Source: Acetobacteraceae bacterium H6797
Lineage (GTDB): Bacteria; Pseudomonadota; Alphaproteobacteria; Acetobacterales; Acetobacteraceae
Direction of reading: 5' to 3'
DNA: 64,000 nucleotides
NCBI GenBank assembly: GCA_015223225.1
Contig: JADFCQ010000001.1
Span: 558,001 to 622,000, forward strand
This document shows positions 16,834 through 24,556 of this stretch, piece after piece. The position numbers and the translations under genes are program-made. Below the pieces are notes generated by a model that was not told the DNA's origin, made no database searches, and saw only the letters and a program-made list of their open reading frames with translations. Positions within the stretch are counted from its first letter, which is position 1. Each line of letters opens with the position of its first letter.

Positions 16834-18162
16834 CTATTCGGCCGCCTCGGCCTGCCGCGTGAAGGCATTCTCCGGCCGCGGCAGGCCGAGATTCTCGCGC
16901 AGCGTCGGGCCGTCATAATCACTCCGCGCCAGCCCGCGACGGCGAAGGATCGGCAGCACGTCATCGACGAAGCGGTCGAATTGCGTGGGGAAGAAGGGCG
17001 GCATGATGTTGAACCCATCCGCCGCTCCGGCCAGGAACCAGCTCTCCAGCGCATCGGCGATCTGCTCGGGCGTGCCCCAGACGATGCGGTGCCCGCGCGC
17101 GCCGGCGACGAGATAGTAAAGCTCCCGCAGCGTCAGGTTCTGCGTGCGCGCCAGGTCGGTCAGCAGCTTGGCGCGGCTCTGCAACTCATTGCTCGCCGGG
17201 AGTTCCGGCAGCGGCCCATCGAGGTCGAAGCCGCTGATGTCATGCCCCAGCCGGTCGGAGAGCAGCCGCGTCGCCGCCGCCGGGTCGATCCCGCCCTGCA
17301 ATTCGGCATAGAGCGCCCGTGCCTCCGCCTCCGTCCCGCCGATCACGGGGCAGACGCCGGGCAGGACGAGAAGATGGTCGGGGTTGCGCCCGAATTCCCG
17401 CACCTGCCGCTTCAGCCCCTGGGTAAAGGCCTGGCCCTCCTCCAGCGTCTGCTGCGCGGTGAAGACCATATCGGCCGTGCGCGCCGCCAGCCGCTGCCCC
17501 GGCGCCGAGGAGCCGGCCTGGATCACCACCGGATGGCCCTGCGGCGAGCGCGAGACGTTGAGCGGCCCCTTTACGGAGAAATACTTCCCCTTGTGATCCA
17601 GCGTGTGGATCGCCCCGGGCTTCACGAAATGGCCGCTCGCCTTGTCCTTGATGATGGCGCCATCATCGAAGCTGTCCCACAGGCCGCGCACCACCTGGAG
17701 GAATTCCTCCGCGATGGCATAGCGCTCGTCATGCGCCGGATGCTCGCCGCGCGAGAAATTCGCCGCCGAGCGGGAATAGGAAGTCGTCACCGCGTTCCAG
17801 GCCGCGCGTCCACCCGAGACATGGTCGAGCGAGGCGAAGGCCCGCGCCGTCGAAAAGGGCTCGCCATAGGTGGTGGAGGCCGTGGCCGCGAGGCCGATAT
17901 TCTTCGTCGTCACCGACAGCATCGAGAGCAGGATCAGCGGCTCGATCCGCGCGACGGTCGAGGGATGCGCATCGGCACCCGTGGTGAGCCCGTCCGCGAG
18001 GAAGACGAGGTCGAATTTTCCCGCCTCCGCCGTCGCCGCCACGCGCTGGATGAGTTGGAGGTTCTCACCCCCCGATTCCGCCTCGGGATGCCGCCAGCCC
18101 GCGACGTGATGCCCCGCCCCCTGCAGGAAGAGGCCGAAGCGCATCTGTTTTTGCGTGCTCAT
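16834..18162 (-). CDS. LLM flavin-dependent monooxygenase, NtaA/SnaA/DszA family
   Basis: A 442-residue FMN-dependent luciferase-like monooxygenase. The opening MRFGLFLQGAGHHVAGWRHP, the FLADGL strand, the SGGRAAWNAVTTS motif and QAGSSAPGQRLAA are hallmarks of the NtaA/DszA group, which oxidises aminopolycarboxylates or sulfones using reduced flavin supplied by a separate reductase. ATG 18162 follows a GGAG site. It lies 11 bases after a Bug receptor gene on the same strand, so receptor and enzyme probably share a substrate. No flavin reductase is nearby. Confidence 0.92.
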   Translation of the reverse strand: MSTQKQMRFGLFLQGAGHHVAGWRHPEAESGGENLQLIQRVAATAEAGKFDLVFLADGLTTGADAHPSTVARIEPLILLSMLSVTTKNIGLAATASTTYGEPFSTARAFASLDHVSGGRAAWNAVTTSYSRSAANFSRGEHPAHDERYAIAEEFLQVVRGLWDSFDDGAIIKDKASGHFVKPGAIHTLDHKGKYFSVKGPLNVSRSPQGHPVVIQAGSSAPGQRLAARTADMVFTAQQTLEEGQAFTQGLKRQVREFGRNPDHLLVLPGVCPVIGGTEAEARALYAELQGGIDPAAATRLLSDRLGHDISGFDLDGPLPELPASNELQSRAKLLTDLARTQNLTLRELYYLVAGARGHRIVWGTPEQIADALESWFLAGAADGFNIMPPFFPTQFDRFVDDVLPILRRRGLARSDYDGPTLRENLGLPRPENAFTRQAEAAE

Positions 18163-18173
18163 GGACGTTCTCC

Positions 18174-19172
18174 TCAGTCGAGAACCAGATTGGTGCTCTC
18201 GCGCAGCCGCGTCCACTTCCCGATCTCGCGATCGAGCTGCCGCCCCAGATCCTCCGGCGTGCCGCCGACGAATTCCACGCCCTCGTCCAGGAACCGGCGG
18301 CGCAGCGCCTCATCGGCGATGGCGGTATTGAGCGCGGCATTGATCTTGGCGATGACCGGCGCGGGCGTGCCCAGCGGCGCATAGAGCCCGTTCCAGCTCG
18401 TCACCTCGAAGCCCGGCAGGAATTCGGCCAGCGCCGGCACATCCGGCAGCGCCGGGCTGCGCGTGGCCGAGGAGACCGCCAGCGCCCGCGCCCCGTTCTT
18501 CAGCATGGGCAGGGCCTCGAGCGTTTGCGCGAAGGAGGCATGCACGCGGCCGCCGGTGATATCCAGCGCCGCCGCCGCACCGCCCTTATAAGGCACGGAG
18601 GTGATCTCGATCCCCGCCTGCTGCGCCAGCAGATCGCCCGCCAGGCGCGGCGCGGTCACGGCGCCGGAATTGGCGACGGTGAGGCGGCCGGGATGGTTCT
18701 TCGCCCAGGCGACGAGGCCCGGCACATCCTCCGCCGGCAGCGAGGGGCCGCCCACCAGCACATAAGGCAGCGTCGCCACCCGCGCGATGGGTGCCAGCGC
18801 CTGGCGCGGATCGCCCGGCGGCAGCGAGGGCTGGAAGACCGGGTTGATCGAGAGGGCCGGCGTGCCGATCAGCAGCGTATGGCCATCGGGCTCGGCGCGG
18901 GCGACGAAATTGGTCGCGATGGAGGTGGAGCCGCCGGGCTTGTTATCCACCACGATCGTCGTGCCCAGGAGCGGCGCCATCCGCTCGGCCACCGCGCGGG
19001 CGATGATGTCCACCCCGCCGCCGGGCGGAAAGGGCACGATCAGGGTGATGGGCCGCGAGCCGAAGGGCGCCGCCTGCGCGCCCCGCATCCCCATGCCGAA
19101 GGCCATGCCGCAGCCCATGGCCGCCAGAAGAGCGCGGCGGGTGGGGACAAGTCGGGACGGGCTCGTGGCCAT
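18174..19172 (-). CDS. Bug/TctC family solute receptor
   Basis: A 332-residue periplasmic binding protein with a twin-arginine-like leader (PTRRALLAAMGCGM, cleavage near AQA-AP) and the family core ITLIVPFPPGGGVDIIARAV, DNKPGGSTSI and VPYKGGAAAALDITGG. It precedes and is co-transcribed with the DszA/NtaA-like monooxygenase, and the pairing suggests import of an organosulfur or aminocarboxylate compound. A palindrome lies directly upstream of its start codon. Confidence 0.92.
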   Translation of the reverse strand: MATSPSRLVPTRRALLAAMGCGMAFGMGMRGAQAAPFGSRPITLIVPFPPGGGVDIIARAVAERMAPLLGTTIVVDNKPGGSTSIATNFVARAEPDGHTLLIGTPALSINPVFQPSLPPGDPRQALAPIARVATLPYVLVGGPSLPAEDVPGLVAWAKNHPGRLTVANSGAVTAPRLAGDLLAQQAGIEITSVPYKGGAAAALDITGGRVHASFAQTLEALPMLKNGARALAVSSATRSPALPDVPALAEFLPGFEVTSWNGLYAPLGTPAPVIAKINAALNTAIADEALRRRFLDEGVEFVGGTPEDLGRQLDREIGKWTRLRESTNLVLD

Positions 19173-19187
19173 GGCTCTCTACCTTTG

Positions 19188-19201
19188 GACGATCAATCGT
19201 C
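19188..19201. promoter_or_regulatory. 14-bp palindrome, candidate operator
   Basis: GACGATCAATCGTC is a palindrome of two 6-base arms with a CA centre, 16 bases before the Bug receptor start. A third half-site, ACGATT, follows at about 19209. Position and symmetry suit a repressor site for the Bug/monooxygenase operon; no regulator gene is adjacent. Confidence 0.35.
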
Positions 19202-19384
19202 GTGAATAGACGATTGGGCTATCGGATAACGCAGAAATACGCGAGCCGAGGCGGGGGTCAATTTATTTAACGATCTCAAAATCGCATAATCGCCAGAACC
19301 ACGGCACAATGCAGCACCATCGCTTCGGCGCCTGCATAGGCGGGAGGGTTGAGCCCTCGGGGTGTCACGGCCTAGCGTAACGAC

Positions 19385-20146
19385 ATGCTATTCCATGCCG
19401 CGACCGCCGATACCCCCGCCCTGGCCATCAGCCAGCCCTCCCATGCCTGGATCTCGGGGCGCCTGCTCCGCGCCTGGGCCCGCCCCCTGCCCGAGCCGCT
19501 GCTGCTGGCCGCCGAGCAGCACGACATCGCCTGGACGGATTGGGAGCGGGTGCCGACCTTCGACGCGACGACGGGCCGGCCGCATCTCTTCCGCGCCATC
19601 GGTGCCGCCGAGCACGCGCCAATGTGGGCGCTGGGCGTAGACCGCGCGCTGCAATGCTGGGGCCGGCATGTGGCGCTCCTCATCTCGCGCCATGGCGGGC
19701 TGATCTATACCCGCTTCACCGATCGCCACCGCGTGGGCGATGCCGATACAGATGCCGCCGACTATTACCTGCGCACACAGGGCGAGAAGCAGGCCGTCTG
19801 GATGCGCACGCTTGGCCTCGATGCCGACACCATCGAGCACGATCAGGCCATGCTCGCGCTGTCGGACCAGCTGTCTCTCGTGCTCTGCGGCGAACTCGCG
19901 ATTCCGCATGAGGCCGAGGTGCCCGATGGGCGCGGCAATCTCACCCCCATCGCGCTGCGCGGGGTGCCGGGCAAAAGCCGCGAATACACCCTGACCCCCT
20001 GGCCCTTCGCCGTGCCGGAACTGGTGCTGGAAGTCGAAGCCCGGCCCCTGCCGGCGGAAGGCCGCTTCGCCGACGAAGCCGCAATGCGCGCCTGGTACGA
20101 GAAGCCGGAGCGCGTGATCCATCGCGTCCGCCTGACGCAGGGTTGA
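19385..20146 (+). CDS. DUF3891 family protein
   Basis: A 253-residue soluble protein resembling the DUF3891 family, with conserved blocks SQPSHAWISGRLLRAW, AAEQHDIAWTDWE and ALLISRHGGLIYTRF. The histidine/aspartate pattern (H in SQPSHAW, HD in EQHDIAW, HGG) looks like a remote HD-type metal site, but the function is unknown. Divergent from the Bug/monooxygenase operon and separated from it by about 210 bases. No convincing ribosome site is seen before the ATG. Confidence 0.75.
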   Translation: MLFHAATADTPALAISQPSHAWISGRLLRAWARPLPEPLLLAAEQHDIAWTDWERVPTFDATTGRPHLFRAIGAAEHAPMWALGVDRALQCWGRHVALLISRHGGLIYTRFTDRHRVGDADTDAADYYLRTQGEKQAVWMRTLGLDADTIEHDQAMLALSDQLSLVLCGELAIPHEAEVPDGRGNLTPIALRGVPGKSREYTLTPWPFAVPELVLEVEARPLPAEGRFADEAAMRAWYEKPERVIHRVRLTQG

Positions 20147-20234
20147 GCGCTTTCCCATTGCCGCGAGCGGTAACAACCAGGGTCCAGCGAAGCCGTTAAC
20201 CCGTCAGGCGCAACGCAGAAGAGGAGACCAGACC

Positions 20235-20465
20235 ATGGTCGATACCAAGCAGATCGCCGATCACATGGAAGTCGTGGGTTCCTGCGGCAATCATGTGGGC
20301 ACCGTGGATCATCTCGACGGCAACCGCATCAAGCTGACGGCGAGCGACAGCGCCGACGGCAAGCACCACTTCCTGGCGCTCGACGCCGTGGACAAGGTGC
20401 AGGGCGGCAAGGTCGTCACCAAGATGAACCACAAAGAGGCTCTTGCTTCCTTGCAGGCAGCATAA
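20235..20465 (+). CDS. DUF2171 domain protein
   Basis: A 76-residue PRC-barrel-like small protein. MVDTKQIADHMEVVGSCGNHVGTVDHLDG matches the DUF2171 pattern, followed by IKLTASDSADGKHHFLALDAVDKV. Such proteins are often stress-associated and their role is undefined. A clear GAGGAG precedes the ATG, and a strong hairpin closes the gene. Confidence 0.85.
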   Translation: MVDTKQIADHMEVVGSCGNHVGTVDHLDGNRIKLTASDSADGKHHFLALDAVDKVQGGKVVTKMNHKEALASLQAA

Positions 20466-20476
20466 GCCGAATCCCT

Positions 20477-20504
20477 CGCCCCGCCCGGTTCGCCGGGCGG
20501 GGCG
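20477..20504. terminator. Bidirectional terminator hairpin
   Basis: A perfect 12-bp stem (CGCCCCGCCCGG / CCGGGCGGGGCG) with a TTCG tetraloop lies between two convergent genes. It has no long U-run but is very stable and could end transcription from both sides. Confidence 0.6.
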
Positions 20505-20512
20505 ATTGATTC

Positions 20513-21544
20513 CTACCGCCGCTCGCCAAGAAGATCGGCGTGGTACTTCTGCGCCACGTCCGGATGCGAGCGTAGCCGGCCCTTCAAGTAATTCGCGCCC
20601 ACATTGCGAAAGAGCGGATTCTGCGGATCGCTCTCCGGCCCCTTCGCCTCTTCCGCGAGATCGGGCGGCAGGTTCAGCAGCGGCACTTCCGCATCCAGCC
20701 GAGCGCCGAGGAAGAAGGCGACCGAATAGCGCTCCTGCCCCGGCTTCGGGCTCAGCACGCGATGCACCGTCGCGCGCAGATAGCCATTGGAGGCGAGTTC
20801 CAGAAGTTCGCCGATATTGACGACGAAAGTACCGGGAATGGGCGTCGCATCCACCCAGCCTTGCGACGTCTCAACCTGTAGCCCGCCCAGCTCGTCCTGC
20901 AGTACGAAGGTGATCAGCCCGCTATCCTTATGCGCGCCCACGCCCTGATCCGCTTCTTCCTGGCCGGGATAACGGATGATCTTCATCGTCTGGTTCGGCG
21001 CACCGGCGTAGATCGGCGCGAGCGCATCGGGGTCATCGACCAGCGCGACGCTGAAGGCGCGCAGCAGACGGATGGCCAGCGCCGTCAGCCGTGCCTGCCA
21101 ATCCAGCAGCACCGGCTTCAGATCGGGCTGCGCCTCGGGCCAGAGATTCGGGCCTTGAAGCCGTGCCCATCCCGGCGTCTCCGGCCCTATCGGCAGCGGT
21201 TCGCGCTCGGCATGAATGTCGAACTGCTCCCGCCAATCAGGCTTGCCGCGCGTCAGTTCCAGCCCCGCGCGGTTATAGCCGCGAAAATGCGGGGAATGGA
21301 TCATCTGCACCTTGAGCTTTTCCTCCTCCGGCAGCGCGAAGAAGGCCCGGGCCTCCGCCTGCACGCGGTCGATCACCGCCTGCGGCACGCCATGGCCGGT
21401 GAGGTAGAAGAAGCCCACCTCCCGCGCGGCCCTGCGCAATTCCTCGAGAAAAGCCAGCCGCTCCTCCCGCGTGCCCTCATCGAGGCGGGAGATATCCAGC
21501 ACCGGCAAGGCAAGTCCCGGCCGTTCGACCACCGTATGGCTCAT
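20513..21544 (-). CDS. Isopenicillin N synthase-like 2-oxoglutarate/Fe(II) dioxygenase
   Basis: A 343-residue non-haem iron oxygenase. The DIOX_N domain carries EVGFFYLTGHGVP (residues about 40-52); the double-stranded beta-helix has the HxD pair in GAHKDSGLITF, the second iron His in RATVHRVLSP, and the 2-oxoglutarate-binding Arg in ERYSVAFFLG. Catalytic residues look intact. Bacterial relatives include ethylene-forming-like and uncharacterised hydroxylases, so the substrate is unknown. It is divergent from the riboswitch operon. Confidence 0.9.
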   Translation of the reverse strand: MSHTVVERPGLALPVLDISRLDEGTREERLAFLEELRRAAREVGFFYLTGHGVPQAVIDRVQAEARAFFALPEEEKLKVQMIHSPHFRGYNRAGLELTRGKPDWREQFDIHAEREPLPIGPETPGWARLQGPNLWPEAQPDLKPVLLDWQARLTALAIRLLRAFSVALVDDPDALAPIYAGAPNQTMKIIRYPGQEEADQGVGAHKDSGLITFVLQDELGGLQVETSQGWVDATPIPGTFVVNIGELLELASNGYLRATVHRVLSPKPGQERYSVAFFLGARLDAEVPLLNLPPDLAEEAKGPESDPQNPLFRNVGANYLKGRLRSHPDVAQKYHADLLGERR

Positions 21545-21756
21545 TTTTTCCTCCTCTCGCGGCCCGCCCCGACAGGCGCCCGCGCGTCAGAGGGGAATTC
21601 AATTCGCGATACGCAGGCAGGTCAATCGAATAACACATATTTTTATGATTAATTTTGAATGCCTATTTTCGTGTATTTTATAGATACTTATTCGGTGACA
21701 AGCATGGCCATCAAGCCTGCTTGCGGTCCCTCAGCTCTGAAATTCCACATTCCCCA

Positions 21757-21787
21757 TTGACTCAAAACCGATTCATGCGCGTTAAAT
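21757..21787 (+). promoter_or_regulatory. Predicted promoter of the riboswitch operon
   Basis: TTGACT (21757-21762) is followed after 19 bases by TTAAAT (21782-21787), inside the most AT-rich stretch of the region (about 21600-21800). A start near 21795 would place the riboswitch at the 5' end of the transcript. Spacing is slightly long. Confidence 0.45.
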
Positions 21788-21816
21788 ATACCCGAAGCCA
21801 CGCATATCGCGTGTCA

Positions 21817-21870
21817 ACCGCGGGATTTGATCCATGCAGCTTGCTCCGCGTCACCAAAGGCTAAAGCGCC
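21817..21870 (+). promoter_or_regulatory. SAM-II (SAM-alpha/SAM-V type) riboswitch aptamer
   Basis: The hallmarks are in order: P1 5' strand CGCGG (21819-21823), GATTTG (21824-21829), GCTTGC (21839-21844), P1 3' strand CCGCG (21846-21850), an A/C-rich linker, then GCTAAAGCGCC (21860-21870). The P2 pseudoknot closes: 21836-21837 and 21839-21842 (GC[A]GCTT) pair with 21864-21869 (AAGCGC), leaving A21838 bulged. This is the SAM-binding architecture known upstream of sulfur and methionine genes in alphaproteobacteria. High SAM should reduce expression of the downstream Bug/SsuD-like operon. Confidence 0.85.
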
Positions 21871-21881
21871 ACCTTCCGGCC

Positions 21882-21911
21882 ATGGGCATGCCGGGCCGCT
21901 GTCGGCGCTGA
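21882..21911 (+). CDS. Possible 9-residue leader peptide MGMPGRCRR
   Basis: Twelve bases after the riboswitch an ATG opens a 9-codon frame encoding MGMPGRCRR, with two Met and one Cys, then TGA. Its content and place between a SAM aptamer and a run of hairpins are suggestive of a Met/Cys-sensing upstream ORF. There is no clear ribosome site, so this is tentative. Confidence 0.3.
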   Translation: MGMPGRCRR

Positions 21912-21932
21912 TCGTCAGAACCTCCATCGCCC

Positions 21933-22002
21933 GCCGGCGTCAGCCGGCAAGACGAAAGCCCCGGCATCAGCCGGCATCATACTCGCGCCGGCTTAGCCCG
22001 GC
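21933..22002 (+). repeat. Three tandem GCCGGC hairpins in the operon leader
   Basis: Three short hairpins follow in series: GCCGGC-GTCA-GCCGGC (21933-21948), CCGGC-ATCA-GCCGG (21961-21974) and GCCGGC-TTA-GCCCGGC (21987-22002). The first two share CGGC(G/A)TCAGCCGGCA. They separate the aptamer and leader ORF from the first gene and could transmit the riboswitch decision. Confidence 0.5.
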
Positions 22003-22017
22003 CCCGGAAGACAGATC

Positions 22018-22236
22018 ATGAAGACCTCTCGCCCGATCGAGGCGCAGGGCCGGTTCGTCGGCGTCGCCGTCGACGACGCGCGCCCCTGGCGCTTCATCGC
22101 CCTCGATCCCGCCGTCTCCCGCCTCGACGGCCAGCGTTTCGAAACCCTGACCGAGCTGCGGCACGCCGCGCATGTCGCCTCCCTCGCAACCTCCCCGTCA
22201 GGCGGCCAGCCACGGCCGCGGGCGAAGGCGGCATGA
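22018..22236 (+). CDS. Small conserved-looking protein of the sulfur operon
   Basis: A 72-residue protein with the pattern GRFVGVAVDDARPWRFIALDP and a following LDGQRFETLTELRHAAHVA helix, resembling small proteins I recall in alphaproteobacterial sulfur loci. There is no signal peptide or membrane helix. GGAAG precedes the ATG. It is the first gene after the riboswitch, and its TGA overlaps the next start (ATGA), so it is clearly part of the operon. Function unknown. Confidence 0.7.
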   Translation: MKTSRPIEAQGRFVGVAVDDARPWRFIALDPAVSRLDGQRFETLTELRHAAHVASLATSPSGGQPRPRAKAA

Positions 22237-22358
22237 CGGGCCTTCTCCTCCGCAGCGGTCTCGGCCTGGGCGTCGCCCTGGCCGCCCTCGCGGGGGCTGG
22301 ACTCCTGCGCCACCCCGCCGCTCTCCACGCATTCCCGACTAGGACCCGATTGACATGA
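22233..22358 (+). CDS. 41-residue single-helix membrane microprotein
   Basis: A 41-codon frame whose start (ATGA at 22233) overlaps the stop of the 72-residue gene and whose stop (TGA at 22356-22358) overlaps the ATG of the Bug receptor. This double four-base overlap strongly suggests a translated, coupled gene. The product has a basic N-terminus then one hydrophobic helix, GLGLGVALAALAGAGLL (residues 9-25), and a short basic tail. It may be a membrane anchor or accessory of the transport step; no family is recognised. Confidence 0.65.
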   Translation: MTGLLLRSGLGLGVALAALAGAGLLRHPAALHAFPTRTRLT

Positions 22359-23320
22359 CGACCCGCCGCCTGATCCTCGGCGCCGGCCTTGCCGCGCCCT
22401 TCCTGCTCCGTGCCGGCACCGCCCTGGCCCAGGGCTTCCCCGACCGGCCCATCCGCTACATCTGCCCCTATCCGCCGGGCGCGACGAACGACAATACCTC
22501 GCGCCTCATGTCCCGCGCCCTCTCGGCCAAGCTCGGCGTACCGGTCGTGGTCGAGAACCGCGCGGGCGCGGGCGGCGCCGTGGGCACCCGCCTGGTCGCC
22601 GAGTCCAAGCCCGACGGCTACACGCTGCTCAATGCCTCGGCCGGCAACCTGACCATCGCGCCCTGGCTCTCCCAGGTGGGCTATGACCCGCTGCGCGACC
22701 TGGCGCCCGTGGCGCTGACGGGCGAGGCCTATAGCCTCCTGGCCGTCAATCCTTCGCTGCCTGTCAGCAATCTTCGCGAATTCGTCGATTACGCCCGGCG
22801 CAATCCGGGCCTGCTGAACTATGCCTCCGCCGGCATCGGCTCGGCCGGGCATCTGCGCGGCGCGCTGCTGGCCGAGGAAGGGCATTTCGAGGCGATCCAC
22901 GCGCCCTTCCCCGGCAGCGCGCCGGCGGCCAATAGCGTCATCGCCGGCGATTGCCACTTCATGATCGACCCGATCCTGGCCCCGCATGTCGAGGCCGGGC
23001 GGCTCAAGGCCATCGCCACCATCGGCCCCGACCGCTGGGAGGCCTTCCCCAACCTGCCCACCGCCATCGAGCAGGGCTATGGCCAGTCCTGGCCGAGCGG
23101 CGGCTGGTTCGGCCTCTTCGCCCCCGCCGGCACGCCCGCGCCCGTCATCGCCCGGCTGAACGCGCTCTTCAACGAAAGCCTCCGCGAGCCCGAGGTCGAG
23201 GGCACGCTCCGCCGCTTCGGCCTCAAGCCGGAGCCCGTGGCCCCCAACCAGCTCGCCGAACGCCTGCGCGCCGACCATGCGGCCACGGGCGAAACGCTGC
23301 GCCGCCTGAACATCGCCTGA
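22355..23320 (+). CDS. Bug/TctC family solute receptor (SAM-riboswitch operon)
   Basis: A 321-residue periplasmic receptor. Leader TTRRLILGAGLAAPFLL with cleavage after ALA, then IRYICPYPPGATNDNTSR, ENRAGAGGAVGTRLVAESKPDG and YASAGIGSAGHL. Compared with other Bug proteins the FPPGG loop reads YPPGA, a small change in the ligand-carboxylate loop. Control by a SAM riboswitch and the following SsuD-like enzyme suggest an organosulfur ligand rather than a plain tricarboxylate; this is inference. Confidence 0.93.
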   Translation: MTTRRLILGAGLAAPFLLRAGTALAQGFPDRPIRYICPYPPGATNDNTSRLMSRALSAKLGVPVVVENRAGAGGAVGTRLVAESKPDGYTLLNASAGNLTIAPWLSQVGYDPLRDLAPVALTGEAYSLLAVNPSLPVSNLREFVDYARRNPGLLNYASAGIGSAGHLRGALLAEEGHFEAIHAPFPGSAPAANSVIAGDCHFMIDPILAPHVEAGRLKAIATIGPDRWEAFPNLPTAIEQGYGQSWPSGGWFGLFAPAGTPAPVIARLNALFNESLREPEVEGTLRRFGLKPEPVAPNQLAERLRADHAATGETLRRLNIA

Positions 23321-23332
23321 GGAAACGCCAAG

Positions 23333-24460
23333 ATGAGCCAGTCTCGCGAAACACAGCCCCTCGAATTCATCGGCATGATCGGCCCCCGGGCCCAGTCCGA
23401 GATCCACCCGCCCAGCGGCCCCGCCGTCGATCCCGACTATGTGCGGCGCTTCGCCCAGACGCATGAGGAAGGCGGCTTCGACCGCGTGCTCCTCGCCTGG
23501 GGCAGCACCTCGCCCGACCCGCTGATCCTCGCGACCCATGCGGCCGGGGCCACGACGCGGCTCGGCTTCATGATCGCCCATCGCCCCGGCTTCATCGCGC
23601 CCACCGTCGCCGCCCGCCATTTCGCGACCTTCGACCGCATCAGCGGCGGCCGCGCGGCCATCCACGTCATCAGCGGCGGCAATTCGGCCGAGCAGCGGAA
23701 GGATGGCGACTACCTCGACCACAGCCAACGTTATGAGCGGAGCGAGGAATACGTCTCCCTCCTCAAGCGCCTCTGGACGGAGAACAAGCCCTTCGACCAC
23801 GAAGGCCGGCATTACCGCTTCGAGCAGGGCTTCGCCGATGTGAAGCCGGTCAACCCCGCGGGCATCCCGGTCTTCTTCGGCGGCTCCTCGGATATCGCCA
23901 TCGATATCGCCGGGCGCATCGCCGATACCTATGCCTTCTGGGGCGAAACGCTCGATCAGGCGCGCGAGACCATCGCCCGCGTCCGCGCCAGTGCCGCCAA
24001 GGCGGGGCGCGACCCTGCGGCCATCCGCTTCAGCCTCTCGCTCCGCCCCGTCCTGGGCGCGACGGAGGAGGCCGCCTGGCGCCGGGCCGAGGCCATTCTC
24101 GAGCGCATCAATGAGCTTCGCGGCCGCAAGGCCGGCGGCGCGCCCTCGGCCGAGAGCCCCAAGCCCGAGAGCATCGGCTCCCGCCGCCTGCTGGATGCCG
24201 CCGCCGGGGGCAAGGTGCGCGACAAGCGGCTCTGGACGGAAGTGGCCGCCGCCGTCGGCGCGGGCGCCAATACCACCGCCCTGGTCGGCACCGCCGAGCA
24301 GGTGGCCGAGTCCCTGGCCGATTACCAGGCGCTCGGCATCAATACCTTCCTGATCCGCGGCTTCGACCCCCTGCCCGACGCCGCCGAATACGGGCGGGAC
24401 CTGCTGCCCGCCACCCGCGCCGCCGTCGCCTCCCGCCGCCGGATCAGCGCGGCGGCCTGA
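23333..24460 (+). CDS. SsuD-like LLM flavin-dependent monooxygenase
   Basis: A 375-residue FMN-dependent monooxygenase of the alkanesulfonate monooxygenase group. HRPGFIAPTVAARHFATFDRIS, HVISGGNSAEQRKDGDYLDH and PVFFGGSSDIAID align closely in order with the SsuD signature. Such enzymes release sulfite from sulfonates using FMNH2. The gene follows the Bug receptor by 12 bases and lies under the SAM-II riboswitch, consistent with induction during sulfur limitation. No SsuE-like reductase is present nearby. Confidence 0.93.
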   Translation: MSQSRETQPLEFIGMIGPRAQSEIHPPSGPAVDPDYVRRFAQTHEEGGFDRVLLAWGSTSPDPLILATHAAGATTRLGFMIAHRPGFIAPTVAARHFATFDRISGGRAAIHVISGGNSAEQRKDGDYLDHSQRYERSEEYVSLLKRLWTENKPFDHEGRHYRFEQGFADVKPVNPAGIPVFFGGSSDIAIDIAGRIADTYAFWGETLDQARETIARVRASAAKAGRDPAAIRFSLSLRPVLGATEEAAWRRAEAILERINELRGRKAGGAPSAESPKPESIGSRRLLDAAAGGKVRDKRLWTEVAAAVGAGANTTALVGTAEQVAESLADYQALGINTFLIRGFDPLPDAAEYGRDLLPATRAAVASRRRISAAA

Positions 24461-24499
24461 CCCAGCCGAGGGCCCACCCGGCGGCCAGAGTTACGGAAA

Positions 24500-24533
24500 C
24501 CTTCAGGGGAGGCGCTGCCGCTTCCCCTGAAGG
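24500..24533 (+). terminator. Hairpin after the SsuD-like gene
   Basis: A perfect 11-bp stem (CCTTCAGGGGA / TCCCCTGAAGG) with a 12-base loop, 39 bases after the monooxygenase stop and 24 before the ABC exporter. It probably ends the sulfur operon; no U-run follows. Confidence 0.5.
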
Positions 24534-24556
24534 CCGGAAGGGTCTATCCGCCGCTC

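Noticed and set aside
24484..24500. GCCAGAGTTACGGAAAC resembling one end of the MITE-like element
   Set aside because: Only a loose match, with no partner inverted repeat nearby, so a second element copy is not supported.
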